From Symsagittifera roscoffensis (lineage: Eukaryota > Xenacoelomorpha > Acoela > Convolutidae): a stretch of 60,000 nt of DNA. Below the pieces are notes generated by a model. That model saw nothing but the letters and a program-made list of their open reading frames with translations, was not told the origin of the DNA and ran no database searches. Location: assembly GCF_963678635.1 (NCBI RefSeq), contig NC_087065.1, positions 22,589,254 to 22,649,253 of the forward strand, given 5' to 3'. The stretch's first letter is position 1, and the number at the start of each line of letters is the position of its first letter. Of this stretch, positions 9,378 to 18,866 are shown in pieces. Made by a program: the position numbers and the translations under genes.

Positions 9378-10793
9378 TTAGTTTAATGAGTTTAGTTTTT
9401 TGAAGTTTAAGCATCTTGTGCATCCGCAGTTGATTCTCCAGGTGCAGGTATCGACTTCATTGTAGATTTTCTCGTAGAATTGCCAGTACACTCTTGATAT
9501 TTTTGGTTTAAACGAGTCACTTAATAGGACTTCATATTTCAGGTGATCGTGAAATATGTTTGTCAGGCTGCATGCGCGTTGCCAGAAATCAGATTCGCGT
9601 TTATAAAGTCGAAAGTTCTTCGCGTTGAAACGTCTTGTTGTTTTCGGTCGATTTGATTCAGTGATTTCTATAAATCGCCACCATTCCAGGTCGGTCTTTC
9701 CTCTTAGAATGTTCGCGAACAAAAGTAGTACATGCATTTCTTGGTAAAGAGACAAGGGAAGAAATTGAAGAGTGGTTAACCTCGATTTATAAGGAATTTG
9801 TTTATTTCCAAGTATCCATTTCGTTGCTCTCTTTTGCACTTTTTCTAAGGTGGCAAGATCTTGCTTTGAGGGTTTCCAGACTGATGATGCATAGCTAACG
9901 ATAGGTACTACATAGCTTTTGTATGCATTTTTCCTGTTGTTCATGGTTGCGGCAGGTGATAAGTTTCTTTTGATGCAGTATAGGGCCTTCAGTGCTTTGC
10001 TCGCACGATTGTTTGCATGAGAAGTCCAGTTAAGATTTTTTGACATTATCATTCCAAGATCTTTAAGTTCGTTAGGCTGTTCGAATTTGTACGAGAATAT
10101 ACTTAGGTTGCACTCGCCCTTAATTACTAGTGTTTTGCTCTTGGTCATATTGAGGCGCATTTCATTGGTTTCACACCACTTCCAGACTTTTCTAATATCA
10201 ATGTGCAGGGTAGTCGGGTCGGTGCCCATAATTTTATAGTCATCCGCATAGCCGTAGCACGATGACATGACACATTTTGGCAAGTGGTTGATGTATACTA
10301 AGAAAAGGAGTGGCCCTAGAATAGATCCTTGTGGCACTCCACTATAAATTGGCAGTTGGCTTGAGACCGAGCTGCCGATGCGTACTGTTTGGGTTGGACC
10401 GGTCAGGTAAATTTTGATTAGATCCAATATTGGGCCTGTTATTCCAGCTCTGCTGAGTTTTTCGATCGTTATATTGTGATTTACTTTGTCGAAAGCCTTC
10501 TGGAAGTCGAGGTAAAATGACGCTAGGAAGTGGCAGTTGCTATTGTCAAAAATCACAAACATTTTGTGCAGGTATTCGATTAGGTTTGTTATAGATGAGC
10601 GTCTTTGCCGAAAACCGTGTTGAGATTGGGACAATGCGGTGGATAAGATTGGTTACATTCTGTCGAAAATAAGTTTCTCGAGGACTTTGGATACTGCTAC
10701 GAGGAGGCTGATCGGCCTGTAATTATCTACCATTTGTTTGTTCCCTTCTTTAAATATGGGGATTATTTCGCTTGTTTTCCAGAATGATGGGAA
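9378..10793 (-). pseudogene. LINE reverse transcriptase domain (ORF2, C-terminal part)
   Basis: Reverse transcriptase motifs are clear: the finger/palm region with DNYRPISLL, motif A in FYLDFQKAFDKVNHN, motif B in PQGSILGPLLFLVYINHLP, and the catalytic YADD in CYGYADDYKIMG. The C-terminal region has YKSYVVPIVSYASSVWKPS followed by a Cys-rich end. The frame is the same as the endonuclease part, interrupted by TAA at its left border (around 10794) and a second TAA near 10650. Both look like nonsense mutations. Confidence 0.93.
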
Positions 10794-12242
10794 TTAGCAT
10801 TTGTTTGCAATTGTGTTGAATATGAGATGCAGTGACTTTGGTAGGGAGTCTGATAATTTTTTCAGCAGATTATTCCCCATACGGTCAAGTCCTTTGGCCT
10901 TGCTCTCGTCCAGCAATTGGAGAACGACTTGTATTTCTAGTTCTGAGAAATGAATCATCGACAGCTTGGGCTGTCCCTCTGTGAGAGTATAATCGTGGTG
11001 ATTCTTACTGAAAACGGATTGGAAGTACTGATTAAATAATTCGGCTTTTTCGATATCGGTATTAGCTGACTTATCGTCAAGAAATACTTCAGTTGGGATT
11101 GAGCTTGTTTTCATGGTAGTTTTGAGGTATTTTTGGACGTTTGAGAAGATTCCAGACTTGAAAATTTCTGTTTCATGATTGCATTGGTCTGCTGAGAGCG
11201 ATAAGGACAATTCAGTTTGTAATTGCTGGATCTTTAGGGTATTTGTTTTACTTTGGCGTCTGAGAGTTTCTACTTTTTTCATGAGGTTTGAGCTCGTGGG
11301 AGAAACCCAGGGCGCTAGATGTTTCCTATGTTGGGTTGTTCGGGGTATGTGTTTGACTATAATACCGTAGATCCAATTATACCACTGATCTACCAGGAGA
11401 TCAACGTTGCTGTAGCAGTATGGGTTGAAGTGGTGCTCTCGCACATATTCGTTGATTTCGTTCCAGTTGGCTTTTTTGAAGGCAAAGCCTAAAAAGTTGT
11501 ATTTTTGGGAGGGTAGAGGGACCCTTTCGTGGTTTATTTTGTGATTCATATGTAATTTTGAGCCGTAAGGTGGGTGATCTGAGGTGAAGTCGTTTTTGAG
11601 CCGATTGTCCATGTATACGTCTAGTATGATATCAGGATTGTTGCAGAGCAGGATATCCAGGCTCTTTCCAGTATCGGTTATGATGAATTGTTCTAGGTTT
11701 AATTCATGGAATTTGTCTAGGATGCTTTGTTCGTACTCGCATTTTGATGAGAGTGATTTCCAATTTGTACACGAGAAGTTGATATCTCCAGCAATGACAA
11801 GATTTTGTATGCCTTGCTCGCGTTGTGTTGCTTTTATTAAGTTCAGCAATGAGTTAATTTGATCTAGTGACCATCGGTATGGGCTATACACAGTGGCACA
11901 ATATATACAGCAGACAAGTATTGGTACAGATATCTTGAGTTGAACCATTACGCAGTCTTGCATGCCTGTATCAATGCGGTTATGTGGTATGTTGGCGTTG
12001 ATGCCAATTAGAACTCCTCCGTGTTTTGATAGACCGGCTTTTGAAGTTCTTTCAGATCGATAGAGTTCAAATTGAGGCAAGAATATGGAGTCGTCTGTTA
12101 TGTTGTTGGTTAACCATGTTTCGGTTAGGCAAAGTAGTTGGTATTGACAGCTTGTGTTTATCGCATTTGCGAAGTTTGATCTTCGATTGTAGTCGAGTAT
12201 GCTTCGGACGTTGTAGATGAGTAGGCTAGGAAAGAGTTCTAG
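10794..12242 (-). pseudogene. LINE apurinic-type endonuclease and linker (ORF2, N-terminal part)
   Basis: The coding frame begins directly after the UGA that ends ORF1b, in the same phase and with no ATG near the start. It shows the endonuclease signature IYNVRSI, CLTETWL, GGVLIGI, VIAGDINFSCTNW and FTSDHPPYG. A linker region follows (AFKKANWNEINEYVREH) leading to the reverse transcriptase. It ends at an in-frame TAA. How it is translated is discussed in the UGA CUAG finding. Confidence 0.9.
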
Positions 12243-12758
12243 TCAATTGGAGATTGAGTTCTCCGTTTTTTCGGTTGCAACTGCTGTCCATCTGTTTTCT
12301 ATTTTCTGGTAGAGTTTTTCATCGCGGATGCGCAGGTTTTGTTTATCAATGTTTTCGTTTATGAGCTCCCGCCGTTTTTGCAGTGCTTGATTTTCAAGTT
12401 TTGCTTCATCCACTGATAGCTCGCGGCTGACAAACACAGGTTTGTCATATGTTTTTAAGCGGCAAGCGGATGATAGTATTAGTCGTTTCTGCCAAATTGG
12501 GACTTTTACCAGTATGGTTCGGTCCTTGCCTTCCTGTCGTTGACCCATCCGGAACAGATCAACTATCTCTGGCACAATTTGCATGTGCTCCAAGATTTCC
12601 TTTACTTGTTGGAGGTCATTTTCTTGTCTTTTTCTTCGATCTTTGTCGTTTAGTTCAGGGATGCCGCGGATGCGGATTCCGTTTTGATTTTCTTGTTTCG
12701 GCGTTGCGTTTATCGGTACCTTGGTTTTTGCTTCTGATTTGATCTCATTTGGCTTCAT
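12243..12758 (-). CDS. LINE ORF1b (RNA-binding ORF1p-like)
   Basis: This frame of 171 codons starts at ATG 12758-12756 and ends TGA at 12245-12243. It contains IRIRGIPELNDKDRRKRQ, a region about 'FRMGQRQEGKDRTILVKV', and a basic C-terminal half, as in LINE ORF1 proteins with an RRM-like fold and C-terminal domain. Its ATG overlaps the TGA of ORF1a as ATGA. Its own TGA is followed in frame by CTA GAA and then the endonuclease. It could therefore be linked to ORF1a by reinitiation and to ORF2 by readthrough, unless a frameshift split an original single ORF1. Confidence 0.8.
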   Translation of the reverse strand: MKPNEIKSEAKTKVPINATPKQENQNGIRIRGIPELNDKDRRKRQENDLQQVKEILEHMQIVPEIVDLFRMGQRQEGKDRTILVKVPIWQKRLILSSACRLKTYDKPVFVSRELSVDEAKLENQALQKRRELINENIDKQNLRIRDEKLYQKIENRWTAVATEKTENSISN

Positions 12759-13105
12759 TGTGGTTTGGGAGAACAGCGTTTTAATCTCTGTACGTTCTTT
12801 CTGAGTTCGTCCATGTCCTCTTCAATCTTCTTGAATTGCTTCGGCGAGGTTTGTTCAGCGTCACTGACTGCTTTTCGGAGTCTCTCATATCCGTTGGAAA
12901 CCACACATTTGTTGCAGAGTAGAGCAATGTTTTTTCCCAGTGTCGTAATACCATTGATTGCTGTATCGCTTAGGCTGGTACAGCTTTTCGTCAGGTGCAT
13001 TTTGCAATTACACACGATGCAACAGAAAGTATCTTCATTCTTTTTGATTTTTTGTTGGCAAGTTTCGCATACGGAATCAGTGGTCATTTCACGATTTCGT
13101 TTCAT
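12755..13105 (-). CDS. LINE ORF1a with PHD-like zinc finger
   Basis: The ATG is at 13105-13103. The 116-residue product has a Cys/His pattern typical of a PHD finger (CETC, then CCIVCNCKMH, then C, then CNKC) in the first 70 residues. A short coiled-coil-like helix follows, ending in a basic tail. PHD fingers in ORF1 are an established feature of CR1-like LINEs. The upstream frame is open only through GTG, so I chose the ATG. The stop TGA overlaps the ORF1b start. Confidence 0.85.
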   Translation of the reverse strand: MKRNREMTTDSVCETCQQKIKKNEDTFCCIVCNCKMHLTKSCTSLSDTAINGITTLGKNIALLCNKCVVSNGYERLRKAVSDAEQTSPKQFKKIEEDMDELRKNVQRLKRCSPKPQ

Positions 13106-13119
13106 ATTTGTTTGGTGAG

Positions 13120-13215
13120 GACTCCGAGTCAAAAGACTCAAAGAGTACACTCAGTTATATACTATTGTAGTAAAACTAGAAAAGGGACTCCGAGTCAAAG
13201 GACTCAAAGAGTACA
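13120..13215 (-). repeat. Two 29-bp direct repeats upstream of LINE ORF1a
   Basis: GACTCCGAGTCAAA(A/G)GACTC followed by AAAGAGTACA occurs at 13120-13148 and again at 13186-13214, 66 bases apart. Each copy contains GACTC/GAGTC mini-inverted repeats. The repeats lie between the Met-less ORF and ORF1a, in the presumed 5' leader of the LINE. Confidence 0.9.
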
Positions 13216-13240
13216 ACCAGTACGAGTTTTACTAACCGTT

Positions 13241-13936
13241 TTATTGTGGGGTTGCTGAGCGCCTCTTCTTGGCTCTTCGTCGATTCTTCGATGGTTTGCT
13301 TTTCGTGGAGCGGGTTTTGAAGATCGCGTGAAGGTTCGGATAGTAGTGCAAGACTACCGAGAGAGATCGTAGTTCTAATTCAGATGACTGGTGAAGCTCG
13401 CGATAAAGTCCTGTGATGTTTTCGTCTAGACTCTCTGATTTACTGATAAGATGTTTTGTAACGTCGATGACAATCGTGTCAAGAGTTCGTAGCTCGTCGA
13501 ATATATTTTCTGCTCCCGTACGCTGACAGTAGACAATAGCAAACAGATTGATAAAGCTTCTGAGAGTATCCAGGAGTTGCTGAGTCGTAAGGGGTTTGAT
13601 CTTTTTAAACTCTGTGATCGAATTGTTGATCAGTATAATAGATTTGCTCGTTGCTCGTATATAATCGGTAACGTTTTTAAATTTAAAGTTCGTCCCTGGG
13701 TTCAGGTTAAATCCCCCCTCGGCGTAGACAATTTGCTTTACTATATTTTTCTGTTCAGGGGTTAGACCTTGTTCGATTGAGTGAGAAAGGGAACTTGCGG
13801 CTATGATTTCTATTATAGAGATAAAAATAAGGAAATAAGGAAAGAACTCAGCTGGTACTGGAGATGGAGAAGAGAAGGAAGAAGCTGTTTTCCCAGAGAC
13901 CAGGTTTGTTGAATTTGGTGTAGTGATAATCAGTAG
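13241..13936 (-). CDS. 231-codon open frame without any Met at the 5' end of the LINE
   Basis: The minus strand is open from 13936 to the TAA at 13243-13241 (696 bases) and contains no ATG codon. The predicted protein looks genuine: a Ser/Pro and hydrophobic start, amphipathic segments such as LTPEQKNIVKQIVYAEGGFN and TTQQLLDTLRSFINLFAIVY, and a strongly basic C-terminus (KSKPSKNRRRAKKRRS). Pyrimidine-rich stretches ending in AG occur inside its 5' part (around 13860 and 13802), so it may be entered by splicing. I recognise no family. It lies inside the LINE insert, not in gypsy sequence. Confidence 0.55.
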   Translation of the reverse strand, partial: LLIITTPNSTNLVSGKTASSFSSPSPVPAEFFPYFLIFISIIEIIAASSLSHSIEQGLTPEQKNIVKQIVYAEGGFNLNPGTNFKFKNVTDYIRATSKSIILINNSITEFKKIKPLTTQQLLDTLRSFINLFAIVYCQRTGAENIFDELRTLDTIVIDVTKHLISKSESLDENITGLYRELHQSSELELRSLSVVLHYYPNLHAIFKTRSTKSKPSKNRRRAKKRRSATPQ

Positions 13937-13994
13937 TTAGAAATAGAGGGCCACCACGGCTGCCCTGTTATTCATTTTAACTGAAAATAACTAT

Positions 13995-14520
13995 TTAATA
14001 AGTTAGTTATGCGGATATAAACTGCGGATGTAAACTGACTCCCCCTGTCCGAATGAATGAACCCGGGTGACCCAAAAATTTCAAAGAGCTGAGAAAACCA
14101 AGCAATTAACGCCTGAGATGTGATGTTCCGCAAGGGATAGGCGAACGGAAAGCGGCTGTATTCATCGACTACCGTGAAAACAAATTGGCTTTGTGACTTT
14201 GCAGACGGAACTTTTGGTCCTACTATATCAACTCCCAGAAATCAAACGGTTTTGATGCCTTAACAATGTGGCCAGCTTGGGAAGGTTTGAAAAACCTGGG
14301 CTTACATTCAAAACAAATTCTGCAAGTGGCAACAACTTCACGAACCTCAGCAAGCGAAAAAGGCAGATTATGTCGCTGAATGTACTCCCATAGACGCGTG
14401 ACGCCAGGATGAGCAAGGCTATTATGCACGTCGACAAGGTCGCCTAGCGGGGAAGATGTTGTAGCAGCTACATGAATCCGAGAACGGGCGTCAGCCGAAA
14501 CATTGTCGTTGCCACAACGA
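13995..14520 (-). pseudogene. Ty3/gypsy integrase zinc domain and first half of core
   Basis: In minus order this starts with YRCGNDNVSADARSR (14515 region), the linker after gypsy RNase H. The HHCC zinc domain follows (HNSLAHPGVTRL then CRIC). After a frameshift at about 14225 comes the integrase core with FTVVDEYSRFPFAYP (first catalytic Asp) and GSPGFIHSDRGSQFTS (second Asp). The reading then runs into the LINE. The remainder of the core is at 9002-9277. Confidence 0.88.
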
Positions 14521-15075
14521 TACTAAATATAATATTTAAACTCGGACAATTCTAATCTCCAGCGCACTAGTTTGTCGTTCTTAATTTTCGACTTGTTCCG
14601 CGAAACTATGAATGAAACAGACTTTTGATCCGTTTTGACAGTTGTATCAATAGCCTTGATGAAGTGAGCCCATTTGCGAAAAGACTCCACGATAGCCATA
14701 GCCTCACGCTCTACGGTCGACTGCTTTTGCTCTGGTTGACTCAAGGTGCGTGAGAAGAACGCAATTGGTCGCTCAGCTTGGGAAAGAGCGGCCCCTTTCT
14801 GAGACCCAGAAGCATCAGTCTCAAGTAGCAAAGGGCCAAACTGCTTATTTGGACTTGCTAGACAGGACTTAGCGATGTCATCCTTGATGGTGTCGATAGC
14901 GCTCAAACACGGCAACTGAAGTGCGATAACATTGTTCTGAAATGCCAAAAGGAGTGGTCTGACTTTGTTAGAGAAATCCGGAATCCATTTCTAGTTGTAG
15001 GCGAAGAAGCCCAGCAAGCGGCGAAGCTGAGGTAACGTTGACGGAACAGGATAATCTATAAGAGCCTGCAAACGC
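14521..15075 (-). pseudogene. Ty3/gypsy RNase H domain
   Basis: The frame reads LRRLLGFFAYN (RT-RNase H connection), LLLETDASGSQKGAALSQ (catalytic Asp), RPIAFFSRTLS, and STVEREAMAIVESFRKW (catalytic Glu). It ends in the region before the YRCGNDNVSADARSR linker. In-frame TAG codons interrupt it near 14990 and 14522, so the domain is decayed. Confidence 0.9.
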
Positions 15076-16044
15076 TCAGGATCGGGATTTTTGCAACCCT
15101 TCTCGATGATGTGACCGAGAAACGAGATTTTTGTGACACGAAAACACTTTTGTACTCGTTGATGGTGAGTTGCACAGATTTAGCTGCTGAAAGGAACGCG
15201 TCAAGTTACGGTCGTGTACTTCCTTATCACGGCCACCAATAATGACATCATCTAAATATGAATGAGTTCTTTCTAGCGCGTGTTTGTCAACAAACGAATC
15301 CATAATGCGTTGAAATGCTGGAACGGCATTGGTTACTCCGAACGGAAGGCGCGTAAATTGGTACAATTTACCATCGACCTCGAATTTTGTCATAGGTCTA
15401 TCCTCGATACGAAGAGGAATTTGGTGGTATGCCGATTTTAGATCCAACTTTGAAAAAACGCTATTGTCGGCGGCTTTGAGGATGAGATCTATGTCTGGGA
15501 ACGGATAGGCATCAACCTCAGTATACAGATTAATTGTTTGAGAGTAATCCACGACCATTCGCTTTTTGTGACCGCTTACTACAAACGCTTGGGCCCGCCA
15601 CGGCGAACACGACTCCTCAACTATGCCACTGTGAAGCAGCCTCGCTACTTCTTCCCTCATAAAACGCGTGTTCTCAGGAGCACATCTACGCGATTTGGTG
15701 ACAATTGCAGACTTCCCCGCCCAAAGGCGGTCGGAGAAAATAACCGTATAAGCACACAAGCGAGAACCAGCGCAGAAAGTTAGCTTGTCCCTGGTTCCAC
15801 CTGGACGGAACTCCACAACCTCGTGCTCCGCAAGCACATCATTGCCAATGATAACCGGAGTGACGAGAGACTGAATAACCTTAAACTGCACATCGTATTC
15901 TTGGCCGCACATTACCAAATTAGCTCTAGCGTAGCCTATAAGTTTTACAGGTTTGCCGTCCGCTAGCAACGTGGTCAAGCTAGTAATAGATATTGAGATA
16001 GTTTTGAGGTTGCCTCTGCTGCATCTCCTGATTCCAAATCTCAA
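15076..16044 (-). pseudogene. Ty3/gypsy protease C-terminal end and reverse transcriptase
   Basis: The 322-codon frame starts with a segment ending VIIGNDVLAEHEVVEF, typical of the C-terminal end of a gypsy aspartic protease. The reverse transcriptase follows: FMREEVARLLHSGIVEESCSPW region, VDYSQTIN, FSKLDLKSAYHQIPL, FTRLPFGVTNAVPAFQRIMD, and the catalytic YLDDVIIGG. A frameshift near 15150 moves the reading before the sequence continues toward RNase H. No start Met is expected here, because gag and the protease N-terminus should lie at higher coordinates. Confidence 0.9.
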
Positions 16045-17239
16045 GGTCCTCTCGGGACTAAAAAGATAGGAGTGTTGAAGATTCGACCAGTTGCGGGCGC
16101 GCTAGCTGTCGGTAACAATCAGCGTTTTCCTCTGAACTACCTTGTTTTACGCATTAGAAAAATAGCACCTTGGGTTAGTTGTAGGGAGGCGCTGATTTGA
16201 CCAGACGATCCTATTGCTTCACTTATCACCCTAACGCCGGGTCCCATCAAACATGGCGATATAGACAAAGCTGCAAACACAGGATGTGTTCCCCAAAAGT
16301 TTATAAAGGGATCCGGCATTAGGTATGGGTCCTGAGCTGTCTGTTTTTTGTGCCGTCTTGTGTGGGCTTGTTTGTGAAGACTGCCTGTCGTGGTAACCAG
16401 CTCCCTCCTGTATCCAACGTTGGCTCGATCCGGCCAGGCTAGATCCGGCTCTTTTGACGCCGGAAAAGGTCTTACTCGAAAGCCTCAGATGTCGCAGCCC
16501 CAGGACACCTCTCGAGCAGTGATGTTCAAAAATTAATTGCAATTTATTTGAGTTTTTTCCAAGGCAATCAGTTAATTTTAATGAGGACTTTCTATCAATC
16601 AATTATTACAATTAATGGGCTTTCTCAAATTCAACATTTATTCAAGAAAACAGTTTATTGTTCTGCTTTTTGAGGATGACTTATAACAAAATTCCGTATC
16701 TTTTGCCCCACAGTTGGCTGTTGTACTAGTGGAATAAATGACATTCCAAGCTTGCCGTCAAAAGTCGATGTCATTCACTCACTGAAAGAATTTTCGGGCT
16801 ACATTAGGCCTACAATACTGTTACAATAAGTGTTATTAATACGTGTTATTATTGGCAATTAATTGGTTGCTTTACCATCAATTAGAAAAATACCGCGTCA
16901 ATTAATTGCATCCCATTAATTGCAATCAGTTTTTCCCCTATTAATTCACAGAGTTGATTATCTGTTCCCATCCCCAGTGTCCGTATACAGTCCGAATCTT
17001 GAAGACCTGACGGGCCATACGCCATTAATAATCATATCTCCTCTGGCTAATCCAGTCCGGTTCTTGTTTTTGGGCTGTAAACCAGAAAGAGAACCAACGT
17101 CTGGCAGTTCTGCCAAATCAAGAAGAAGAAAGAATGAATTCCCTTAAATAATAAATTAAGGCAAAAATAAAAACAAAAATATCAATTCAAGATCGACAGT
17201 TTGAGCAGGTGCACTTCAAGAACCATGAACACAAGTTCA
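16045..17239. other. Presumed decayed gypsy 5' region plus AT-rich repeats
   Basis: Gag and the 5' LTR of the minus-strand gypsy element should be here, but I could not identify either. At 16517 a sequence beginning CAGTGATGTTCAAAAATTAA resembles one terminus of the hAT-like MITE at 59319. No matching right terminus was seen. Around 16530-16930 the palindromic motif TTAATTGCAATT recurs several times. Confidence 0.4.
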
Positions 17240-17711
17240 GTTGATCAAAAGTTGACGCAGTTCTTTCTAAAAGAAGTTCCTTGACTCTTCTCTTGAAAGA
17301 CTCGAGGGGAGCGAAGATGTCTACACCAAGACCGATCAACTCGTTGACCGATTTCTCAACGCGATGAAAGAAGCTGCCACTTCTCAGTCTGCCACTTCTT
17401 TGCTGTTTGAATTTAGCAGAGGATGGTGGATTTCCGGCTGGTGGTCACCTTAAAAAAGAAATACGCAGAAAACGGCAATTCTGTAAGACCATGTAACATT
17501 TTGTAGAACAGTAACACATCGTTGAAAATAAGATGGTAACAGATAGGCAGAGTTTTGTGAGAAATAACTGGTCTTTGTAGGGTATTGAACCAATGACCCA
17601 TTTCAGACACTTTCGATTGAAACTTTCAAGTTTTCGGATATAACATAATGAAGGAAACCAAACAGGGGATGCATAAAAAATGATACTCTTTATACACATG
17701 TTAACAAACAT
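17240..17711 (-). pseudogene. LINE reverse transcriptase C-terminal remnant
   Basis: The minus-strand frame has CIKSIIFYASPVWFPS and LESFNRKCLKWVIG, typical of the region after the LINE polymerase domain. After a frameshift come PICYHLIFNDVLLFYKMLHG and finally FKRRVKELLLER. It is 3' truncated or degenerate. It may be the far end of the remnant at 18867-20048, but the polymerase core between them is missing. Confidence 0.75.
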
Positions 17712-18030
17712 GAGCTTGGTGGATTGAGAGACAGTGAAAGGAAAAGCTTATCAATTCGAACTTCTTCTCAAGGCTGGTCAAAGCTTATCAATTGTTAGTC
17801 GACTCATCTTCGACTATGCCAATTTCGCTAACCTTTTCTCATCTGTGATATAAATCAAGAATTGAAAAAAAGTGGCGAAAGTGATTCCACCATTTAACTA
17901 AAAAATTCAGCAGCAAAGGGTCGCACTAACCACAATAGAAAATTGCAAAAATTATTGTGAAATTCCTTATAGCAAACATTCCAACTTTAAAAATACTTTT
18001 ATTCACGCTTAAATTAATACCAAAAATTCC

Positions 18031-18543
18031 TTATTTACATCCACAAACACAGTTCCTTTCCTTCATTCTAGGTCGTGCAGCTTCAAATTTGACCTTGGAC
18101 TTGATATGATAATAATGCGTGTCTCCGCTCGTGAGCCGTGAAGCGACACTTTTTAGCGCCCTTCTCATTCTGAACTTCTCGTTGCCTGAAAAATGGTAGG
18201 CAAGATTATACGCGATAACAATTTTGAGATAATGAAACAGCAGTACAAGGATCTATTCATCTGAGAGACAAGGATCTGAGAACCGTCCACCCTTTAAAAA
18301 GACTAGGCAATTCAATGATTTGTTAACAAGGAACCACCAAACTCTCTAGTAGATTCGATGTTGGTTCGCACCTGAAGGCTCGCGGACCTGAGAAAATGCT
18401 GACTTCACATTCGAACACGACCAGAAAGAATAAATTCGGACTTACGTGTTGGTAACTTTGACGAGTAAACTTGCTGACGATATTGCTGTCTTGGTCCAAA
18501 AAAAGGGTTTTCTCGCAAAGTCCAAGTTCCATCTGGTTCATCA
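18031..18543 (-). CDS. Small three-exon gene, 88 residues, unrecognised
   Basis: The minus-strand exons are 18543-18446, 18387-18372 (16 bases) and 18185-18031. Each boundary is GT-AG: donors GTAAGT and GTGCGA; acceptors TTTTAG, TTCTCAG and TTTTTCAG. Phases fit exactly (0, then +1). The product begins MNQMELGLCEKTLFLDQD, is basic in its second half, and ends with a Cys-rich tail (NCVCGCK) and TAA. The ATG lies two bases after the first acceptor. AATAAA occurs on the minus strand about 25-30 bases after the stop (TTTATT near 17998-18003). I do not recognise the family. The good splice phasing supports a real gene that has no long uninterrupted ORF. Confidence 0.65.
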
Positions 18544-18866
18544 CTAAAACCTGTTGATGTGTTGCTAGTGTGCCGTCTGTTTCAACAAATGCTAGTATTG
18601 ATTCAGTCAACTGTTTCCTGCCTAAAATTTTTCCAGAATTTTTTTTTTCGGTTTGTTTTAATCTCTTCCGATCTATGTTTTTCGTTCACAAGATACTGTG
18701 CTCTGATTTCTGCGGCCACATATCTTCTTTTCTGTTTGTGGTTAGTTGAAACAATAACACGATTGCTTCTTCGAAATTTATTTCAAACTCTTCTTTTTCC
18801 CATGATTAATTTCTACAGGTTTAAGCTCGCTGGAGTTTATTTCATGTTTGATTGGACGGATTAAGT

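Larger units (their letters stand above)
9278..13990 (-). mobile_element. Near-complete CR1/L2-like LINE nested in gypsy integrase
   Basis: In minus-strand order this element has a Met-less ORF (13936-13241), a pair of 29-bp repeats, a PHD-type ORF1a, ORF1b, and an ORF2 with AP-like endonuclease and reverse transcriptase. The 3' end is an ATT/ATTATG microsatellite tail (plus strand 9278-9311). It interrupts the gypsy integrase core between its second Asp and its Glu. PHD-finger ORF1 proteins are known in CR1-like elements. ORF2 has two in-frame TAA stops, so this copy is inactive. The 5' boundary is set only by where gypsy sequence resumes. A 13-bp imperfect tandem duplication sits there (near 14011-14036). 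Confidence 0.88.

Noticed and set aside
9378-12242. Alternative genetic code reading TAA as sense in the LINE
   Set aside because: Host genes here end in TAA, TAG and TGA as usual, and the LINE stops sit at positions where other elements have ordinary residues. Nonsense mutation is simpler.
16517-16560. Second copy of the hAT-like MITE
   Set aside because: Only a CAGTGATG-type left end is visible; no matching right end or 8-bp duplication was found.
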